The notes beneath the pieces were generated by a model that worked only from the letters and a program-made list of their open reading frames with translations, was not told where the DNA came from and searched no databases. A stretch of 64,000 nt of DNA, taken from JBHYDC01 sp051861205 (GTDB lineage: Bacteria > Pseudomonadota > Alphaproteobacteria > Rhizobiales > Pleomorphomonadaceae). Shown piece after piece: positions 8,591-15,443 of the stretch (positions within the stretch are counted from its first letter, which is position 1; each line of letters starts with the position of its first letter). The stretch covers positions 62,001 to 126,000 of the forward strand of contig JBHYDC010000011.1 of NCBI GenBank assembly GCA_051861205.1. The letters run 5' to 3'. The translations under genes were made by a program, and so were the position numbers.

Positions 8591-9379
8591 ATGTCCGTCC
8601 CCGTGATTCTCGACGCCGTATCGCACCGTTACGGCGGCGCGTCCGGCACGCTCGCCATCGAAGGCTGCTCCATCGCCGTCGAAGCAGGTGAGTTTGCCGC
8701 CGTGGTCGGCCCGTCCGGATGCGGGAAATCGACGTTGATGAAGCTGGCGACCGGGCTTCAATTCCCGTTCAAGGGCATGGTCAAGGTGGCGGGCGCCCCG
8801 GTGGCAAAACCGGTCACCATGGCCGGCATGGCCTTCCAGAACCCGACGCTCCTGCCCTGGCGCACGACGCTTGAGAATGTGATGCTGCCGCTGGAAATCG
8901 CGCAGCCGCATCGAAGCCGGCTTAGAAAGCACAAAGACGAATACATCGCACGGGCCGAAGGCTTGCTGAAAATGGTCGGCCTTGAGGGCTTCGGCGGGAA
9001 ATTCCCGTGGCAGCTTTCAGGCGGCATGCAGCAACGCGCCAGCCTTTGCCGGGCTCTGATCCACGAGCCCGAACTTTTGATGCTGGACGAACCCTTCGGC
9101 GCCCTCGATGCCCTCACACGCGAGGAGTTGTGGTGCGTGATCCGCGATTTGCACGCCGCTCGCGGCTTCACCGTAATCCTCGTCACGCATGACCTGCGTG
9201 AGGCGGTGTTCCTGGCCGACCGTATCTTCGTCATGAGCGCCCGGCCAGGTCGCATCGTGGCCGAACGGCGGGTTACTTTCCCCAGGCCCCGCGATCTTGA
9301 GATCAACTACACCCAGGCCTTCGTCGACGTGGTTCACGAACTGCGCGGCCACATCAAGCACGCAAGGGCGGCCGCATGA
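8591..9379 (+). CDS. ABC transporter ATP-binding protein (NitT/TauT type)
   Basis: 262 residues. Walker A GPSGCGKST is at residues 40-48, the Q-loop lies in AFQNPTLLPWRT, the signature is LSGGMQQR, Walker B is LLMLDEPFGALD, and the switch histidine is in LVTHD. The LLPW motif and overall length are those of the SsuB/TauB/ThiZ group. It energises the importer made of the binding protein 88 bases upstream and the permease, whose start overlaps its stop by 4 bases (translational coupling). Cytoplasmic, peripheral on the inner membrane. Confidence 0.96.
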   Translation: MSVPVILDAVSHRYGGASGTLAIEGCSIAVEAGEFAAVVGPSGCGKSTLMKLATGLQFPFKGMVKVAGAPVAKPVTMAGMAFQNPTLLPWRTTLENVMLPLEIAQPHRSRLRKHKDEYIARAEGLLKMVGLEGFGGKFPWQLSGGMQQRASLCRALIHEPELLMLDEPFGALDALTREELWCVIRDLHAARGFTVILVTHDLREAVFLADRIFVMSARPGRIVAERRVTFPRPRDLEINYTQAFVDVVHELRGHIKHARAAA

Positions 9380-10167
9380 CCCTCTCCTCGAACGAGACCC
9401 GCCGCATCGACTGGATCAAGGTATCGCCCTGGCTCTATACGATCGCGCTTTTCACGATCTGGGAGGTGGCGGTTCGCATCCTCGGGCTTCCCGCCTATGT
9501 CCTCCCCGCTCCGTCCGCCATCGTCATGGCGATGATCGAATTCTGGGATGCGATCTGGAAGAACGGGTTGCAGACCCTGATGACCACGTTGGCCGGCTTT
9601 GCCCTCGCCGTGGTCGGCGGATTGGCGCTTGGGCTTCTGGTCGGATGGTCGCGGGCCATCTATGCCGGGCTCTATCCGCTGATGATCGGCTTCAACTCGG
9701 TGCCAAAGGTCGCCGTGGTGCCGATCCTTGTTCTGTGGTTCGGCATCGGTACCGTTCCGGCCATCATTACCGCGTTTCTGATTTCGTTCTTTCCGGTGGT
9801 GGTCAACGTTGCAACCGGCCTTGCTACGATCGAGCCGGAGATGGAAGACGTTTTGAAGGCGCTCGGCGCCAAGAAGCTCGACATCATGCTGAAGGTCGGC
9901 ATCCCACGGGCCCTGCCCTATTTCTTCGGATCGCTGAAAGTCGCCATCACGCTGGCCTTCGTCGGCTCGGTGATCGCCGAAACAGTCGCGGCCAATCGCG
10001 GTGTTGGGCACATGATGCTGGCCGCCCAATCGAATTTTCAGGTTCCACTGGTCTTCGCCGGCCTCTTTGTTCTAGCTTTTGAGGGTATCGTCGCCTATGC
10101 GGCAATGGCCTGGGTGGAAAAGCGCATGACCGGCTGGGCCCATCGCTCCGGCTTTGCGCAAAGCTGA
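9376..10167 (+). CDS. ABC transporter permease (NitT/TauT type)
   Basis: 263 residues with about six hydrophobic segments. The cytoplasmic coupling loop with the EAA-type motif is seen around EDVLKALGAKKLDIMLKVGI followed by PRALPYFFGSLK. It forms the membrane channel of the importer, probably as a homodimer, since only one permease gene is present. Its ATG overlaps the stop of the ATPase gene (9376-9379). This is the last gene of the operon; an A+T-rich spacer follows before the DUF3604 gene. Confidence 0.95.
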   Translation: MTLSSNETRRIDWIKVSPWLYTIALFTIWEVAVRILGLPAYVLPAPSAIVMAMIEFWDAIWKNGLQTLMTTLAGFALAVVGGLALGLLVGWSRAIYAGLYPLMIGFNSVPKVAVVPILVLWFGIGTVPAIITAFLISFFPVVVNVATGLATIEPEMEDVLKALGAKKLDIMLKVGIPRALPYFFGSLKVAITLAFVGSVIAETVAANRGVGHMMLAAQSNFQVPLVFAGLFVLAFEGIVAYAAMAWVEKRMTGWAHRSGFAQS

Positions 10168-10257
10168 ATCAAATCTGGCACGTCGATTGATTAGTAAAAT
10201 ATAGCAAGAGATTGTCGATGGATCGTAGATGAATGTATCCATATCGCAGTCTCTAGC

Positions 10258-10317
10258 TGTGACTAATGAATCTCGCGTCTAAAGGTAAGTCATATGGGTT
10301 TGTTACTGTTAGTCACA
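10258..10317 (+). promoter_or_regulatory. Widely spaced 9-base inverted repeat upstream of the DUF3604 gene
   Basis: The spacer 10168-10387 is clearly richer in A+T than the flanking genes. It contains TGTGACTAA (10258-10266) and its exact reverse complement TTAGTCACA (10309-10317), about 51 bases apart start to start, close to five helical turns. This would suit two half-sites or two operators for a regulator of the downstream operon, but no regulator gene is adjacent. It could also be chance. The DUF3604 gene has an AAGGAG ribosome site just before its ATG. Confidence 0.35.
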
Positions 10318-10387
10318 TACCCGCGTTGGCGCGCCCGCTAGTCCACTGCTAGGAGGAAAGCTCCGGCTACAGGCAAGGAGCGCAGTC

Positions 10388-12316
10388 ATGGCAAGGTTCG
10401 TCCTTTCATACGTTTGCATCGCCGCTGCCCTTATTGCTTTGCCGGCTGTTGCTCAGGACGCAGGCGAGTTCAACCCTGAAGCGATGAAGAGGGCCTTTTC
10501 CGACAAGCCGAACTACTCGCCCTATGCAGGACGAAATTTTCCCACGCGGCCGTTTTTCGGCGACACCCATCTTCATACCGCCGCGTCGACGGATGCCGGT
10601 GCCTTCGGCAACCGACTTGGCCCGCGCGACGCTTACCGGTTCGCCCGGGGCGATGAGGTCATGGCGTCGAGCGGCCAGCCCGCGAAACTTTCTCGTCCGC
10701 TCGACTTTCTCGTCGTCGCCGATCATTCCGACAACATGGGGTTCTTCCCTGACCTCTTGGCGGGCAAACCGGAGATCCTGGCCGACGAAACCGGTCGGCG
10801 ATGGTACGAACTCATAAAGTCCGGCAAGGGTCAGCAGGCGGCATTGGAGATTATCACCGCCTTCTCGCAAGGAAAATTGACGCCGGCCCTGACATACTCT
10901 CCCGACTCGCGCGCCTATCGCAGCGCATGGCAGGATACGATCGCCGCGGCTGAGGAGTATAACGATCCCGGCCGGTTCACCGCCTTCATCGGCTATGAGT
11001 GGACGTCCAACACGGGCGGCAACAACCTCCACCGCAATGTCATCTTCCGCGATAACGCCGACAAGGCGAGCCAGGTGGTACCATTCACGGTCTCCCCGCC
11101 CTACGGCAGCGACGATCCGGTGGAGCTGTGGAAATGGATGGAAGCCTACGAGACGAAGACCGGCGGGAACGTGCTTGCCATCGCTCACAACGGCAATCTC
11201 AGCAACGGGCGCATGTTCCCGATCGTCGAGGCCATGGATAAGCCGATCGATCGCGCCTATGTCGAGGAGCGTGCGAAGTGGGAACGTCTTTACGAGGCGA
11301 CTCAGACGAAGGGCAGCGGGGAAGCGCACCCGGCCCTTTCGCCCAATGACGAATTCGCCGACTTCGAGATCTGGGACCTTGGCAACCTCGACGCAAGCGT
11401 TCGCAAGACGCCCGGCATGCTGCCGTTCGAGTATGCCCGTTCGGGCCTGAAGAACGGACTGGCGCTGGACGCGAAGTTCGGCACCAATCCCTATAAATTC
11501 GGCCTCATCGGCAGTACCGACGCGCACAACAGCTTGGCGGGCCCCGAGGAGGAGAATTTCTTCGGAAAGACAACATCCCTTGAACCAAGTCCGGAGCGCG
11601 TCAAGTCAGTCTTCGTCGACAATCCGGCGACCGGCATCAAGATCTTCGACTGGATGGTCTCGTCCTCTGGCTACGCCGCGGTGTGGGCCTCCGAAAACAC
11701 CCGTGCTTCAATCTGGGATGCGATGCAACGCAAGGAGACCTACGCGACGACGGGGACGCGCATGGCCATCCGCCTTTTCGGCGGCTGGGACTTCAAACCC
11801 GAAGACGCGCACAACCGCCTGCCAGCCGCGATCGGCTACACCAAGGGCGTACCCATGGGCGGCGATCTCAGCCGCGCGCAGGCCGGTCCCGGCAAGGCGC
11901 CGACATTTCTCGTGGGCGCGCTCAAGGATCCGATCGGCGCCAATCTCGATCGCTACCAGATCGTGAAAGGCTGGCTCGATAAGGACGGCGCCGTTCAAGA
12001 GAAGGTCTACGATGTTGCTTGGTCGGACGAGCGGGTCGTCGGCGCCGACGGCAAGGTGCCCGCTGTCGGCACAACGGTGGACGTGGAAGAGGCGACCTAC
12101 ACCAACACGATCGGCGCGCCGGAATTGAGCGCCGTGTGGACCGACCCCGATTTCGACCCCACCTTGCGCGCCTTCTACTACGGCCGGGTTTTGGAGATCC
12201 CGACGCCGCGCTGGACGGCTTATGATGTGAAGCGCTTCGGCACGAAGCCGCTGCCGGGAACCGTCATGACACTACAGGAACGCGGCTACACCTCGCCGAT
12301 CTGGTACACGCCCTGA
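10388..12316 (+). CDS. DUF3604 domain-containing secreted protein, PHP-like metal motifs
   Basis: 642 residues with a clear signal peptide (VLSYVCIAAALIALPAVAQD), so it is periplasmic or exported. The DUF3604 family resembles PHP-type metallohydrolases. Visible candidate metal motifs are GDTHLHTAASTDAG (residues about 57-70), FLVVADHSDNMG, IAHNGNLSNG and LIGSTDAHNSLAGP, with histidines and aspartates spaced as in PHP enzymes. The reaction and substrate are unknown. It is first in a tight cluster: the isomerase gene starts 14 bases after its stop and the HupE/UreJ gene overlaps that one. This same trio recurs in marine and soil proteobacteria, so they likely act together in the periplasm. Confidence 0.92.
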   Translation: MARFVLSYVCIAAALIALPAVAQDAGEFNPEAMKRAFSDKPNYSPYAGRNFPTRPFFGDTHLHTAASTDAGAFGNRLGPRDAYRFARGDEVMASSGQPAKLSRPLDFLVVADHSDNMGFFPDLLAGKPEILADETGRRWYELIKSGKGQQAALEIITAFSQGKLTPALTYSPDSRAYRSAWQDTIAAAEEYNDPGRFTAFIGYEWTSNTGGNNLHRNVIFRDNADKASQVVPFTVSPPYGSDDPVELWKWMEAYETKTGGNVLAIAHNGNLSNGRMFPIVEAMDKPIDRAYVEERAKWERLYEATQTKGSGEAHPALSPNDEFADFEIWDLGNLDASVRKTPGMLPFEYARSGLKNGLALDAKFGTNPYKFGLIGSTDAHNSLAGPEEENFFGKTTSLEPSPERVKSVFVDNPATGIKIFDWMVSSSGYAAVWASENTRASIWDAMQRKETYATTGTRMAIRLFGGWDFKPEDAHNRLPAAIGYTKGVPMGGDLSRAQAGPGKAPTFLVGALKDPIGANLDRYQIVKGWLDKDGAVQEKVYDVAWSDERVVGADGKVPAVGTTVDVEEATYTNTIGAPELSAVWTDPDFDPTLRAFYYGRVLEIPTPRWTAYDVKRFGTKPLPGTVMTLQERGYTSPIWYTP

Positions 12317-12330
12317 CAGGTGGATCCTAC

Positions 12331-13182
12331 ATGCTCAAACGCATACTGCGCGAGCCGCTTCTCCATTTCACAGCAATCGCCGTCGTCATATTTGCTGCAA
12401 ACGCGGCGTTGGGGGGCGATCAGAACGCGTCCCAGCCGATCGTCGTGTCGGCCGCCAAGGTCGAGCAGCTTGCCGCCCTATTCGCAAAATCATGGCGGCG
12501 GCCACCCGGCGCGGACGAACTTAAAGGCCTCGTGGACGACTACATAACCGAGGAAATCTACACCCGCGAGGCAAAGGCAATTGGACTTGATATCGACGAC
12601 ACCGTGATCCGCCGGCGCCTGCGGCAGAAGATGGAGTTCCTGAACGACGCCGCAGCCGAGACCGGCACCCCCACGCAAACAGACCTCGCCGCCTTCCTGA
12701 CGGCCCACCCCGATCAATTCGCAACCGAGCCGATGATCGCCTTCCGTCAGGTTTTCCTGCGTCCAGACCGGCACGGCAACGAGATCGGCGGGCGGGCGGC
12801 CGCGATCCTCAAGGTTCTGGCCGCCGGAGGCGCCGACCCGGTGGCGCTTGGCGACCCGACGCTTCTGGAACCCGGTGCCGGGCTCACGGCCAAGCACTCG
12901 ATCGCGCAGGTCTTCGGACCAGCCTTTGCCGATGCGCTCGAAAAAGTTGAGCCGGGCGACTGGACCGGACCGATCCCATCGAGCTTCGGCTTGCACCTGG
13001 TGCAGATCACGGAGCGCAAGGCCGGGCAGGTGCCGCCGCTTGGAGAAATTCGAGAGGCCGTGATCCGCGAATGGCGGAACGAAAGGCGGCAGGTTCTTGC
13101 CGCAGAACGGCTTGCGGCCCTTCGCGAGCGCTACGAAGTGGTGATCGAAATGCCTGCGCTCCCCCCCGGCGACGCCCAATGA
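12331..13182 (+). CDS. Parvulin-type peptidyl-prolyl cis-trans isomerase, membrane-anchored
   Basis: 283 residues. One N-terminal hydrophobic segment (HFTAIAVVIFAANAALGG) anchors it, with the rest in the periplasm. A SurA-N-like helical part (residues about 40-130) is followed by a PpiC/parvulin domain with VFLRPDRHG, LEPGAGLTAKHSIAQVFG and GDWTGPIPSSFGLHLVQI. It may help fold the DUF3604 or HupE/UreJ products encoded on either side; that is inference from the coupled gene order. The start lies 14 bases after the previous stop and the end overlaps the next start by 4 bases. Confidence 0.9.
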   Translation: MLKRILREPLLHFTAIAVVIFAANAALGGDQNASQPIVVSAAKVEQLAALFAKSWRRPPGADELKGLVDDYITEEIYTREAKAIGLDIDDTVIRRRLRQKMEFLNDAAAETGTPTQTDLAAFLTAHPDQFATEPMIAFRQVFLRPDRHGNEIGGRAAAILKVLAAGGADPVALGDPTLLEPGAGLTAKHSIAQVFGPAFADALEKVEPGDWTGPIPSSFGLHLVQITERKAGQVPPLGEIREAVIREWRNERRQVLAAERLAALRERYEVVIEMPALPPGDAQ

Positions 13183-14174
13183 AGCTGCGCGCCGGCCTCC
13201 TCTTTGTGTTGGCCGCGTTCGCTTGGGCTATGCCTACATCAGCCCACGAGTTGCGACCGGCCTATCTGGAAATGACTGAGAAAACGGCCGATACCTTCAG
13301 CGTATTTTGGAAAGTCCCGGCGCTCGGCGACAAGCGGCTTTCGCTCTATGTCGGGTTACCCGAGACGTGCCGAACCGAGGGCGAGCCGTCGCGGACCATT
13401 GAGGGCGCCGCCTTCATGGAGCGGTTCACCGCACGCTGCGAGGGCGGACTGAAGGGCAAGACCATCACCGTCGAGGGGCTGCGCGCGACGCTGACGGACG
13501 CGATGGCCCGCATCCAGTATCGCAATGGAACAACCGAGATTGCGCGGCTGACGCCGGAAGCCCCGGTCCTGCAGGTCGCAGGCGCGCAATCGGCGATGGA
13601 CGTGGCATGGACCTACTTCAGGCTTGGCGTTGAGCATATACTCACCGGGATCGATCACCTGCTGTTCGTGTTCGCGCTGATCCTGCTGATAGGGAATCGT
13701 TGGATGCTGGTGAAAACGATCACCGCCTTCACGCTCGCCCATAGCATCACTCTGGCCGGTGCGGCGCTCGGCTATGTCTCGCTACCGCAAAAGCCGGTGG
13801 AAGCGACGATCGCGCTGAGTATCGCCTTTGTCGCGAGCGAGCTTCTTCGGGCAAAAGCCGGCGACTGGCGGCTGCCGGGAACCGCACCCTGGGTCTTCGC
13901 ATTCGGGTTCGGGCTTCTCCACGGCTTTGGCTTTGCCGGCGCGTTGAAGGAGATCGGACTGCCGCAAACGGATGTCCCAATTGCCCTGCTGATGTTCAAC
14001 GTGGGGGTGGAGGCCGGACAACTCATCTTCGTCGCGGCCGTGCTCGCCCTCATCGCGTTTGGACGCGCCGTAATCGCGCTGCCCGCAGCACCGCTGCGGA
14101 CGACTGCGGCTTATGGCGTTGGGATAACGTCCATGGTATGGGTTTTGGACCGGTTGGCGCAACTGGGAACGTGA
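13179..14174 (+). CDS. HupE/UreJ-family membrane protein with an N-terminal periplasmic domain
   Basis: 331 residues from the ATG at 13179, which overlaps the stop of the isomerase gene; a longer frame from 13071 runs through that gene and is rejected. A signal peptide (LLFVLAAFAWAMPTSAHE) precedes a periplasmic beta-rich region (residues about 20-145), then about six membrane segments. Histidine motifs typical of the family are seen: GVEHILTGIDHLLF, TLAHSITLAG and GFGLLHGFGFAGAL. Related short HupE/UreJ proteins are linked to nickel handling in hydrogenase or urease systems. No hydrogenase or urease genes are here, so the metal link is only suggested by the histidines. Confidence 0.9.
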   Translation: MKLRAGLLFVLAAFAWAMPTSAHELRPAYLEMTEKTADTFSVFWKVPALGDKRLSLYVGLPETCRTEGEPSRTIEGAAFMERFTARCEGGLKGKTITVEGLRATLTDAMARIQYRNGTTEIARLTPEAPVLQVAGAQSAMDVAWTYFRLGVEHILTGIDHLLFVFALILLIGNRWMLVKTITAFTLAHSITLAGAALGYVSLPQKPVEATIALSIAFVASELLRAKAGDWRLPGTAPWVFAFGFGLLHGFGFAGALKEIGLPQTDVPIALLMFNVGVEAGQLIFVAAVLALIAFGRAVIALPAAPLRTTAAYGVGITSMVWVLDRLAQLGT

Positions 14175-14194
14175 ACTCGCACAGATCGCGCCCT

Positions 14195-14584
14195 TCAATG
14201 CAGCATCGTCATTCCGGGCGGCAGGATGGCCGTGAGGAGAATCGCGATCGCGAAGAGCCCTATGCTTGCGATGGCGGTGCGGATAGCGAAGGCGTGATAG
14301 GCCTCTTGCAAGGCCGCACCAGTGAGGCGCTGAGCGACATCGGCGGGCGGGCGTTCAGCCTTGGAAAGCAGGATCCAAGTCTCTGTCTGCCGATAATCGC
14401 GCGTCGGCGCATGACGCGCCTTGGCCATCATCGTCAGCGTTGCAACGAGACAAAGAACGCCGCCGGTTTTGGCAGCGAGCGGCGGGTTCCAGGACAGTCC
14501 GACCAGCATGCATGCGATAAGCAGGCCAAAAAAACCCGTCGCCCGAGCAACCGACTCGAATGCGGCTCGTCTCACCGGGTTCAT
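14195..14584 (-). CDS. Small membrane protein of unknown function
   Basis: 129 residues from the ATG at 14584, chosen because an AAGGAG site lies just upstream; the frame extends to 14647 without one. Three hydrophobic segments are visible: FFGLLIACMLVGLSW, GGVLCLVATLTMM, and a C-terminal SIGLFAIAILLTAILPPGMT. I do not recognise a family. It is convergent with the HupE/UreJ gene (20 bases between stops) and heads the same way as two more small membrane proteins upstream, probably as one operon. Confidence 0.8.
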   Translation of the reverse strand: MNPVRRAAFESVARATGFFGLLIACMLVGLSWNPPLAAKTGGVLCLVATLTMMAKARHAPTRDYRQTETWILLSKAERPPADVAQRLTGAALQEAYHAFAIRTAIASIGLFAIAILLTAILPPGMTMLH

Positions 14585-14686
14585 GGCACCGCTCTCCTTC
14601 GCCACAAACCAGTATGGCCCTTGCCATTCACATGGCAAGACGCGCATCCGGTCAGCAATGGCGCGAAAAGGCGCCGAGCAACGCGG

Positions 14687-15004
14687 TTAGAGCATTCCGA
14701 TGGCGCGGATGACCGCACTTGCAGACAGAAGCGCCGTGCCTGTGAGCCAGATCCAGGCCGAAACCTGATTGCCGTCGCGCCGACCGACGACATGCTCGTA
14801 AATCGCGGCCGGAACACCGGCCAGCATGATCGTCGAGGTCGCCACGATCAGCGACGACATCATGAAGACGATCGGAACGTAGAACGGCGCTATCGGCGGG
14901 TACCACAGCGGGTGCAAAAGAAACGTCATCGCGGTGGCGGGCGAGAAAATCCCGTTGACGATGGCGAAGGCCAGGAGGGCGGCATAGAAGGACTGAGTGG
15001 ACAT
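14687..15004 (-). CDS. Small four-helix membrane protein of unknown function
   Basis: 105 residues from the ATG at 15004, preceded by an AAAGGAA site; an in-frame extension to 15073 overlaps the next gene upstream and is not needed. It has about four hydrophobic stretches (FYAALLAFAIVNGIF, FYVPIVFMMSSLIVA, TIMLAGVPAAIYEHVVG, AWIWLTGTALLSASAVI). I do not recognise a named family. Downstream of the YggT-like gene with 25 bases between them, so likely co-transcribed. Confidence 0.8.
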   Translation of the reverse strand: MSTQSFYAALLAFAIVNGIFSPATAMTFLLHPLWYPPIAPFYVPIVFMMSSLIVATSTIMLAGVPAAIYEHVVGRRDGNQVSAWIWLTGTALLSASAVIRAIGML

Positions 15005-15029
15005 CGTGCTTGGTTCCTTTCCGAAGCCG

Positions 15030-15338
15030 TCAGCTTGCGCCCGGCGCAAGGCCGGTTGCGGCGAGGCCGACATAAAGTGCGATACGGACTAGGAAAACCC
15101 AGAGAAACCCGAAGACGAGAAGCACGATCGGCGGAACCGAGGCGGGCGTCGCCAGTGCAACAATCTTCAAGACGGGGTCGGTGAGGCGCACGAAGGAACG
15201 CCAGATGTAATTGCGCGAACCTTGCACGACGAACGGCGTGAGCAGAAGCCGCCCCATCATCAGGTACATCGCCAGCGCCAGCGCATAGTTCGGAATGTGA
15301 AAGTACCAGTAACCCCAAAAAGGGTTGTTCTCAAACAT
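15030..15338 (-). CDS. YggT-like small membrane protein
   Basis: 102 residues with hydrophobic segments at both ends (YALALAMYLMMGRLLLTPFV and PPIVLLVFGFLWVFLVRIAL). The central loop SFVRLTDPVLKIVALATP resembles the YggT pattern, in which an arginine/proline-containing loop joins two membrane hairpins. YggT proteins are linked in other bacteria to osmotic tolerance and cell-division or membrane functions; its role here is unknown. First gene of the three small membrane-protein genes, on the minus strand, separated from the symporter gene by a bidirectional terminator. Confidence 0.75.
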   Translation of the reverse strand: MFENNPFWGYWYFHIPNYALALAMYLMMGRLLLTPFVVQGSRNYIWRSFVRLTDPVLKIVALATPASVPPIVLLVFGFLWVFLVRIALYVGLAATGLAPGAS

Positions 15339-15391
15339 GCGGCGCGCCCCCGGCTCAAATCCTACCGCGACCTTCTAGCGGGCTGCGGCGC

Positions 15392-15430
15392 AAAATAAAA
15401 CGGCGGGATCGTGGACCCCGCCGTCTTTTC
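15392..15430 (-). terminator. Terminator after the symporter operon (possibly bidirectional)
   Basis: Arms 15400-15407 (acggcggg) and 15417-15424 (cccgccgt) form an 8-bp G+C-rich stem. Read on the minus strand it is followed by TTTTATTTT, a good T tract for the symporter gene ending at 15444. On the plus strand a shorter cttttc follows. Confidence 0.8.
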
Positions 15431-15443
15431 GTTTACGCGTTCA

